Assembly (NCBI GenBank): GCA_002408465.1
Contig: DHSM01000028.1
Location: 68,819 to 132,818 of the forward strand
Length of the DNA stretch: 64,000 nt
Direction of reading: 5' to 3'
Source of the DNA: Firmicutes bacterium UBA5286
GTDB taxonomy: Bacteria; Bacillota; Proteinivoracia; UBA4975
This document shows positions 58,874 through 64,000 of this stretch, in pieces. The translations under genes were made by a program, and so were the position numbers. The notes beneath the pieces were generated by a model that did not search any database, had not been told where the DNA came from, and saw only the letters and a list, made by a program, of their open reading frames with translations. The first letter of the stretch is position 1, and the number at the start of each line of letters is the position of its first letter.

Positions 58874-59830
58874 TTATCTTGTTATTGCAAAATAAAATTG
58901 ATTGCACAGACTTTCTATGTATTCTCGCTTTACAATAACCCCAAGCCAGTCCTGCGGAATAGCAGTATATCCGTATTTTAAGCCTGCCAATCCGCCTGCA
59001 ACTGCAGCCACTGTATCCGTATCACTGCCCAGATTAACTGCTTTCAAAACACAGTCTTTGTAGTTTTCCGTGTTCAAGAGACACCAAATCGCAGCTTCCA
59101 AGGTACTAACCACATATCCGCCGCTGCGAATGCTTTCTGACGGAAGATCGGCAAAGTCCTTATCCTTTAAGCGATTATAAAATTTGAGTTCCTCAACAAA
59201 CCCCTCTTGATTTTGGTAGTATTCCATAGCCTTGCCTATGCCAAGATTTACTGCCTCTTTCAAGTTCATTTCACCGGGAAGCATGGCGGCAACTGAGATA
59301 TATAGACCACAAGCAATCTGACTGCGTTTATGGGCATGAGTCAAAGCAGAAACCTTATGAATGACCGCAAAAGCTTCATCTTCTTGGTAAAATTCTCTTC
59401 CGTAAACGGATTGCAGATAAAAGAGAAGCGGCAGTATTCGCATCAGTGAGCCATTGCCGTTATCGTATTCAGTATTTCCACCGCATTCTAAAGGAGCTGC
59501 CCCTTGTTCCAACCTCTTCAGTGCTTGCCTGGTGGTATTGCCAATATCAAAAGCAGAGCCAAAGGGAGTAAACTCACCTTTCTTAAACCATTTAAGGAAA
59601 TTCTGCATTATATCATTATAATTCAATCCCCTGGAAAGGCTGTCTGCAAGGCATAGGGTCATGCTTGTATCATCTGACCAAGTGCCTGCAGGCTGATTAT
59701 ATGTGCCGTATGCTCTCATACCAACCACAGGGTTGTCTGCAAGAGTATTTCTATCCATAAATTCCACAGGTACACCTAAAGCATCAGCTACACATAAACC
59801 CATAATGCCATTTAAGACATAGTTTGCCAT
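58874..59830 (-). CDS. ADP-ribosylglycohydrolase family protein
   Basis: A 318-residue DraG-like enzyme that removes ADP-ribose from proteins or small molecules. Motifs are GLCVADALGVPVEFMD, WSDDTSMTLCLADSL (metal-binding Asp pair), NGNGSLMRILPL and GSDTDTVAAVAGGLAG (second Asp set). ATG follows GGGGGTGAGGG. It is monocistronic, with a dispersed repeat upstream. The target is unknown. Confidence 0.9.
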   Translation of the reverse strand: MANYVLNGIMGLCVADALGVPVEFMDRNTLADNPVVGMRAYGTYNQPAGTWSDDTSMTLCLADSLSRGLNYNDIMQNFLKWFKKGEFTPFGSAFDIGNTTRQALKRLEQGAAPLECGGNTEYDNGNGSLMRILPLLFYLQSVYGREFYQEDEAFAVIHKVSALTHAHKRSQIACGLYISVAAMLPGEMNLKEAVNLGIGKAMEYYQNQEGFVEELKFYNRLKDKDFADLPSESIRSGGYVVSTLEAAIWCLLNTENYKDCVLKAVNLGSDTDTVAAVAGGLAGLKYGYTAIPQDWLGVIVKREYIESLCNQFYFAITR

Positions 59831-59856
59831 CCCCTCACCCCCAAATTATGTTAACT

Positions 59857-59888
59857 TGCGCCAGTGGGGAGAATCTTTACTGACGCAG
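59857..59888. repeat. Dispersed palindromic repeat at the DUF3795 gene end
   Basis: TGCGCCAGT and ACTGACGCA enclose GGGGAGAATCTTT, a diverged copy. The stop codon and the last three codons of the DUF3795 gene lie in it. Confidence 0.6.
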
Positions 59889-60176
59889 ATTTTTCAGGCG
59901 GGACTTAATATCCGAATCGAATTCTTCATCTGTGGCATCTGGATTCCTAGTTGAATGCCAAATCTCACACGGAGCCTTGCCGCACTCTCTGCATGACTTA
60001 ATGCATTTTTGTTCTATACACTCGTAGATTGGGCAATGGGTTTTCCCGTAGAACTGGGCCCAGGACACCTTGCCACTCAATTCATTGCAACCCTCGCACT
60101 CTGTCTTATAAGCTTTGCAATCAGTCCGGCAACGGACTCCGCAGACACTTAGCATCCTCTTCTCTTCGTCTGTCAT
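59877..60176 (-). CDS. DUF3795 family Cys-rich protein
   Basis: A 99-residue protein with a run of Cys motifs: CGVRCRTDCKAYKTECEGC, then CPIYECIEQKCIKSCRECGK and CEIW. This is the DUF3795 pattern, probably metal- or cluster-binding. Start ATG ACA GAC at 60176. It lies four bases after the frameshifted small gene. The last codons (LRQ stop) are supplied by a dispersed repeat, and a related 3' stub occurs at 63754. Confidence 0.8.
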   Translation of the reverse strand: MTDEEKRMLSVCGVRCRTDCKAYKTECEGCNELSGKVSWAQFYGKTHCPIYECIEQKCIKSCRECGKAPCEIWHSTRNPDATDEEFDSDIKSRLKNLRQ

Positions 60177-60179
60177 TTC

Positions 60180-60478
60180 TTAGAGACCATACCTTTTCAA
60201 TAGAGTTAAAATATGACTGGTGTTAAGCTTTTTTACCATTAACTCTTTATATGTCACAGTTTTTTCTTTACCCTCATTGCGAAGCTTCTGCAGCTCTTTT
60301 GGAATCTCTCTCTGGCTTTCCAGCAAATGCTCATAAAAGTCCTCAAATCTGCCCAGCCTGTTATTGCTTCTCCAGTGCAACCACCGGGATCGGGACTGAC
60401 CTGCGTAAGATCTACAATATAGCTCCCTTGTTTATCCAACGGTTGTGTTAACCTTTCCATTGCAGTATCCTTTCCCAT
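60180..60478 (-). pseudogene. Small gene broken by one frameshift
   Basis: The first frame, from 60478, reads MERLTQPLDKQGSYIVDLTQ and VSPDPGG. The second frame takes over at WRSNNRLGRFEDFYEHLL and continues QREIPKELQKLRN to KLNTSHILTLLKRYGL at 60180. A one-base change near 60378 separates them. The joined product would be about 98 residues. The family was not recognised. Confidence 0.55.
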
Positions 60479-60708
60479 GCTTATTTCCGTAGTGAACTTT
60501 AATCTTAGTGAATTTTTTCCGTTATCCTCCAGTTACAGTAAGGCTAGAATAACACAATGACAAGCACATAGTCCACAGAGGCATCAGCCAAAATCATCTG
60601 AGGACGCCCTTATGTCTTCCGTATCCACTTTCCATTAATTTTAGCATTCCGGGAACAATGATGGCAGGGGAAACCGCAGCAATACATGATTGCAATCGGC
60701 GCTAATAT
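60479..60708. other. Unassigned stretch
   Basis: About 230 bases between two decayed genes. No gene, hairpin or promoter could be supported. Confidence 0.4.
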
Positions 60709-60940
60709 TTATCTCAGCTTTTCTCTTAGCTCCTTAATCCTCATATCTATTGTTGATATCACCTTTTCAAACTCCTCATCACTTTTACCTGTTGGGTCAT
60801 TTAGTCCCCAATCCTCACGTTGTTTACAAGGAAGGTAAGGACATTCAACATTGCACCCCATTGTTATTACTACATCGACAGGGAAAAAAAGGAAAGCATC
60901 AACGATACCAAGCGCCTGCCTTATTAAGTCGCCTAAATAT
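60709..60940 (-). pseudogene. C-terminal stub of an arsenate reductase-like gene (arsC, thioredoxin-type)
   Basis: On the minus strand a frame with no start reads DVVITMGCNVECPYLPCK, then DWGLNDPTGKSDEEFEKV and ends ELREKLR. The MGCNxxCP and WGLxDPTGKSD motifs are those of the low-molecular-weight phosphatase-like ArsC. The N-terminal phosphate-binding loop is missing. It directly follows the thioredoxin gene terminator, so it is likely a lost member of the metal/arsenic operon. Confidence 0.68.
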
Positions 60941-60944
60941 ATGT

Positions 60945-60977
60945 CTACCCGGAAAGTCGTTAGATTCTTTCCGGGTA
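60945..60977 (-). terminator. Terminator of the ArsR-permease operon
   Basis: CTACCCGGAAAG and CTTTCCGGGTAG form a 12-bp stem with a short loop after the thioredoxin stop, followed by ATATATTT on the minus strand. Confidence 0.8.
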
Positions 60978-60989
60978 GCTATCAGCTGT

Positions 60990-61340
60990 CTATCTGACCT
61001 TCTGCAATATTTTCATAACCTCTTCAGCTTTCAATACTTTTCCATATGACACCACTTTACCATCAACCACAAGAGCCGGAGTTGACATAACTCCATAAGC
61101 GGCAATTTGTGCAAAATCCGTTATATGATCGATAGTAGCATCCATTCCAAGCTGTTTTAATGCGTCTCTTGTAGCAACCTCTAGCTGGTTGCATCTAGCA
61201 CAACCGCTTCCAAGTATTTTAACCGAAGCGCCTTCTGACTTTGCTTTCTCTGCCTTTGCCATAGTCTCGGCATCGCAGCTACCACAACAGCAGCAGGATG
61301 AAGTTTCCTCTTTTTTATTTTGTTTGCCAAACAATGCCAT
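60990..61340 (-). CDS. Small thioredoxin-fold protein (redox-active disulfide type)
   Basis: A 116-residue protein. An unusual Cys-rich N-terminus (SSCCCCGSC) precedes a thioredoxin fold with GSGCARCNQLEVATRD (CxxC near 46), YGVMSTPALVVDG (cis-Pro) and KVLKAEEVMKIL. It resembles MTH895/TM0996-like small disulfide proteins. ATG at 61340 follows AAAGGAGAG; an upstream in-frame start at 61361 is less likely. It is the last gene of the unit with the DUF2703 protein, permease and ArsR-type regulator. Confidence 0.88.
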   Translation of the reverse strand: MALFGKQNKKEETSSCCCCGSCDAETMAKAEKAKSEGASVKILGSGCARCNQLEVATRDALKQLGMDATIDHITDFAQIAAYGVMSTPALVVDGKVVSYGKVLKAEEVMKILQKVR

Positions 61341-61470
61341 AATCAATCTCTCCTTTTTCATATTGCTTTAGAAACCAAGGTAGAACATTTAAAAGCCAAT
61401 GAGCTGCTTCTAGCTAAAAAAAAATTCTGTACAAATTCAAATGGGTCTCTGCTTATAATTCTCTTATCCA

Positions 61471-62232
61471 TCAGCAGCAGTTACCTCCGCATGAGCATTC
61501 AGTATTTTTCTTTCCCCTAAAAAATGTCTTTAAATTTTCAGGAAGCTCATAATTGCTACAGGTACAACTACGCTCTGACAGTCCAAAGACAAATTGCAGA
61601 ATTGCTTCTGCAAGCATTTCCTTGGGTGGCACCTCATAAGTTTCGCCATTATACTCAAATACTCTACAATCCACATCTGACTCGCTAATTTCACTGCAGC
61701 AACCACAACTATTCTCTGCTACTGTGCGGCAAATATCAATTCCATTCACACGAATGGTTGGAGAAGAAAGAAATTGATACTTCCTGGCAAGCTCTTCTGT
61801 TTTAATTTCAATTTTGTTATATAGCACTTCGCAGCCCGCAAGCTTCAGTGCCGGGGTGAGAATCATCATAACCTCGTCCAAAACACCATCTGTTCCGATA
61901 CAGCGGTCACAACTTTGCAGGTCAAGATAGAGATAATCAATAACCACCTTCTTCTTAGTAACATCTTCACGACCGCAGGTGCAACATGGTTCTTCATCTG
62001 CTTGGCTGCCGGTTGGCCGCATCCAACCCGTTTCTTCTCCAACATAGGTAATTGCTCCAACCGGGCAACAATTCCCGCATCCGTGACAGTGCTCAATACA
62101 TGCCGCGGGGTTCCTTACAACCGGCGAGGGGGCCTTTTCAACGTCGTAAACGCCATTGGGGCACATTATTTCACAGGTGCCGCATTCGCTGCATTTCAAG
62201 TAGTCAATAACAGGATACCAGGTTTTTGCCAT
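61471..62232 (-). CDS. Ferredoxin-DUF2703 fusion protein
   Basis: A 253-residue protein. Residues 1-70 carry a ferredoxin-like pair: CSECGTCEIMCPNGVYD and CIEHCHGCGNCCPVGAI, probably two Fe4S4 clusters. Residues about 95-230 are a DUF2703 thioredoxin-like domain, with LDLQSCDRCIGTDGVLDEV and SSPTIRVNGIDICR. The C-terminus is Cys-rich (CSCGGNCC). ATG at 62232 follows GGGGGGAC; the frame extends to 62310 into the permease end. It lies 14 bases after the permease gene. A redox or metalloid role is suggested. Confidence 0.83.
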   Translation of the reverse strand: MAKTWYPVIDYLKCSECGTCEIMCPNGVYDVEKAPSPVVRNPAACIEHCHGCGNCCPVGAITYVGEETGWMRPTGSQADEEPCCTCGREDVTKKKVVIDYLYLDLQSCDRCIGTDGVLDEVMMILTPALKLAGCEVLYNKIEIKTEELARKYQFLSSPTIRVNGIDICRTVAENSCGCCSEISESDVDCRVFEYNGETYEVPPKEMLAEAILQFVFGLSERSCTCSNYELPENLKTFFRGKKNTECSCGGNCC

Positions 62233-62246
62233 AATAATAGTCCCCC

Positions 62247-63260
62247 CTACACGATAAAAGACTGCAAAGCATTGAACAAATAACCGACAAGTATAATTCC
62301 TAGCGTACAAATACCAATGAACAATGCCAGCAACTTCGGCTTAACAGCCTTGCGAAGCATGATCAGGGATGGTAGGGATAAAGTGGTGACCCCCATCATA
62401 AAAGACAATACCGTGCCCAGCTGTGCCCCTTTAAATAGCAGTGCTTCTGCAATGGGAATAGTGCCAAAAATGTCGGCATACATTGGGATACCAATAAGTG
62501 TCGCCAATATTACACCGAAGGGGTTATTTCTTCCAAGCAGGGATACCACCCACTCCTCGGGAATCCAGTTGTGGATCATTGCTCCTATCCCAACACCGAT
62601 AAGGATATACGGTAAAACTTTTTTAAAGGTTGAAAGCATTTGCTCTTTCGCATAGGTCAGCCGGTCTTTTTTTGTCAGTTCCGGAGACTCTATATCGACA
62701 CTTCCGGCTGTAAAAATAAAACTTTCCACATGCTTTTCCACGTGCAGTTTCTCGATGACAGTACCACCGATCACGGCAATGATAAGGCCGAATATCACAT
62801 ATAAAATAGCAACCTTGGCCCCAAATATACTCATCAACAGGACAAGAGAGCCGAGATCTACCATTGGAGAAGAGATAAGGAATGAAAAAGTTACTCCGAG
62901 CGGTAAACCTGCGGATGTAAAGCCTATAAATAATGGTATCGATGAGCAGGAACAGAACGGAGTTACTGTTCCAAGCAGGGCTGCAACTGAGTTTGCTCCA
63001 ATGCCATGAAAGCGGCCTAATATCTTCTTGCTGCGTTCTGGCGGGAAATAACTTTGGATGTAGCTAATGATAAAAATCAAAAAACATAATAAAAAGCTAA
63101 TCTTTATAACGTCATAAACAAAAAACTGGATACTTCCAATCCAGCGGTTGGATATATCTAAACCAAACGCTGCTAATCCATTACCGATTAAATCACTCAG
63201 CCATTTCATGCCAAGTAATTGGTTTTGAACAAATTCCCATATAGCCTTAATTGCCTCCAT
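62247..63260 (-). CDS. Permease of the ArsP/YraQ (DUF318) family
   Basis: A 337-residue protein with about eight membrane segments. The family motif TPFCSCSSIPLFIGF near residue 105 contains two Cys, followed by SFLISSPMVD. The second half repeats it as GIPMYADIFGTIPIAEAL. ArsP-type permeases export methylated or organic arsenicals, and others act on copper or zinc; the substrate here is not decided. ATG follows GAGGGTG. It begins 49 bases after the ArsR-type gene stop and precedes the DUF2703 fusion. Confidence 0.87.
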   Translation of the reverse strand: MEAIKAIWEFVQNQLLGMKWLSDLIGNGLAAFGLDISNRWIGSIQFFVYDVIKISFLLCFLIFIISYIQSYFPPERSKKILGRFHGIGANSVAALLGTVTPFCSCSSIPLFIGFTSAGLPLGVTFSFLISSPMVDLGSLVLLMSIFGAKVAILYVIFGLIIAVIGGTVIEKLHVEKHVESFIFTAGSVDIESPELTKKDRLTYAKEQMLSTFKKVLPYILIGVGIGAMIHNWIPEEWVVSLLGRNNPFGVILATLIGIPMYADIFGTIPIAEALLFKGAQLGTVLSFMMGVTTLSLPSLIMLRKAVKPKLLALFIGICTLGIILVGYLFNALQSFIV

Positions 63261-63309
63261 TACACAACACCCTCACTTTCAAATTGCTTATATTATAACC
63301 AGGGTTTTT

Positions 63310-63621
63310 TTACTGTTTACAGCAGTTATCATGTTCGTTGTTATCTGTTAATGTCAGCTTATTTAAGAGTTCAATAGCATTTTTACTGCCTCGCTTTGAA
63401 ATCTTATAATGAGTCCACTTACCCTCTTGCCTGCTTTCTACGATGCCAGATTCAACAAGTATCTTCATATGATAGGATAGAGAAGACTGTCCGATATCCA
63501 GGTTTTCTAGAAGTTTACATGCACATTTTTCTCCGTCACGAAGCAACTCAAGTATGCGCAAGCGCTTTTCATCGCAAAGAGCTTTAAATACTTGTGAATG
63601 TTCCTTATGCATTGTTTCCAC
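63310..63621 (-). CDS. ArsR/SmtB-family metal-responsive repressor
   Basis: A 103-residue winged-helix repressor. The metal-site helix reads EKCACKLLENL, with Cys-x-Cys like the CxC of ArsR (ELCVCDL). The DNA-recognition part is GQSSLSYHMKILVESGIV, and the tail ends in DNCCKQ, with two further Cys. Start GTG at 63621 behind GAGGTGG. It heads the operon with the permease, and a promoter and palindrome lie upstream. Confidence 0.92.
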   Translation of the reverse strand: METMHKEHSQVFKALCDEKRLRILELLRDGEKCACKLLENLDIGQSSLSYHMKILVESGIVESRQEGKWTHYKISKRGSKNAIELLNKLTLTDNNEHDNCCKQ

Positions 63622-63631
63622 ATCGCCACCT

Positions 63632-63653
63632 CATATCGAAAATATTTGATATG
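63632..63653. promoter_or_regulatory. Palindromic operator of the ArsR-type repressor
   Basis: CATATC and GATATG flank a ten-base A/T core just upstream of the start; a further ATATCAA lies near 63670. It is adjacent to the -10 box. Confidence 0.65.
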
Positions 63654-63657
63654 TTAT

Positions 63658-63686
63658 AGTATATGCTTCATATCAACTCTTGTCAA
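63658..63686 (-). promoter_or_regulatory. Promoter of the ArsR-permease operon
   Basis: On the minus strand TTGACA (63686-63681), 17 bases, TATACT (63663-63658). Confidence 0.8.
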
Positions 63687-63731
63687 TATGTCCTTGATAA
63701 TTATTTTTATTATTCTTTCCGTGTAATCCAA

Positions 63732-63764
63732 ATGCGACAGTAGGGACGGACCCTCACTGTCGCA
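63732..63764. repeat. Dispersed palindromic repeat at the DUF3795 stub
   Basis: ATGCGACAGT and CACTGTCGCAG enclose AGGGACGGACCCT. It overlaps the end of the stub, as the copy at 59857 does for the intact gene. Confidence 0.78.
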
Positions 63765-63872
63765 GAATTTTCAGGCGGGACTGGATATCCGAATCGAATT
63801 CTTCATCTGCAGCTTCTGGATTCCTAGCCAAATTCCATATCTCACACGGCACCTTGCCGAATTCTCTGCCAG
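63754..63872 (-). pseudogene. C-terminal stub of a second DUF3795 gene
   Basis: A minus-strand frame reads REFGKVPCEIWNLARNPEAA and SDIQSRLKILRQ and stops at 63754. It matches the last third of the intact gene at 59877 (GKAPCEIWHSTRNPDATDEE). The N-terminal Cys motifs are missing. Confidence 0.65.
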
Positions 63873-63892
63873 GGTGGATATGTATTCGGTTA

Positions 63893-64000
63893 TCATATCT
63901 CAATACGGAAAATCATAACACAAAGCGCCAGCAGGGCAACATAGAAGGTTGCAAAGTAGTAGAGCCAAGATAATCTCTTATAATGCTCCCATAGGGTGAG
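63893..64000 (-). CDS. C-terminal end of a membrane protein, 5' part outside the window
   Basis: The frame is open to the window edge and ends at 63893. It reads LTLWEHYKRLSWLYYFATFY, then one membrane segment (VALLALCVMIFRI). Too short to identify. Confidence 0.4.
   Translation of the reverse strand, partial: LTLWEHYKRLSWLYYFATFYVALLALCVMIFRIEI

Overview
The window looks like part of the chromosome of an anaerobic, Gram-positive bacterium of the class Clostridia. The reasons are strong AGGAGG-type ribosome binding sites, sigma-A style promoters, frequent TTG and GTG starts, [FeFe]-hydrogenase maturases (hydE, hydF, hydG), DUF134/DUF5320/Mrp genes, Uma2 proteins and a sortase-type surface protein. 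The species cannot be named from this sequence. No rRNA, tRNA or CRISPR array was seen.

Region 1-9.0 kb (mostly minus strand) holds the 5' two thirds of ftsH, an ArsB/NhaD-type permease, a Uma2 protein with an excisionase-like domain, a uracil permease behind a PyrR-like leader, an SPFH membrane protein with a small ribbon-helix-helix protein, and an operon DUF5320 - DUF134 - Mrp ATPase - NifX-like protein driven by a promoter flanked by two identical 12-bp palindromes. Region 9-20 kb is largely housekeeping: cardiolipin synthase, a phosphoesterase, an M20 peptidase with two membrane proteins behind a structured leader with a terminator, mscL, a cation efflux protein, a PlsC-like acyltransferase, a barstar/barnase pair and a GNAT enzyme.

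Region 20-36.6 kb is the accessory part. It starts with an AT-rich locus made of a Sec-exported protein of unknown family, two ABC-2-like permeases, an ABC ATPase and a membrane-anchored ankyrin-repeat protein; this is the best candidate here for an undescribed system. It continues with a frameshifted Uma2, an SdpI-like protein, a GNAT stub, an IS66 relic, a Gabija-like helicase beside a broken OLD/TOPRIM nuclease gene, an hsdM stub and a DUF488 gene pair. It ends with a methyltransferase-acetyltransferase fusion and an ABC-F ribosome-protection-type ATPase, each preceded by a leader peptide and hairpins that suggest translation-dependent attenuation.

Region 36.7-54.4 kb carries a DUF4153 membrane protein, an LPQTS surface protein with an Asp-Ala repeat, a helical-barrel protein, a HIRAN protein, two more Uma2 genes, a nitroreductase, a YpfJ-type protease, a BlaI/M56 pair, two DegV proteins, an SGNH hydrolase and a PadR/HAAS pair. 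Region 54.4-58.7 kb is the hydrogenase maturation operon, with a Rex-like operator on its promoter and a terminator/antiterminator leader. The rest holds an ADP-ribosylglycohydrolase, DUF3795 genes (one intact, one stub), a frameshifted small gene, an arsC stub, and an ArsR - permease - DUF2703/ferredoxin - thioredoxin operon.

At least eleven copies of a short palindromic repeat (core GCGACAG..GGGACGGACCC..CTGTCGC) sit at gene ends through the window.
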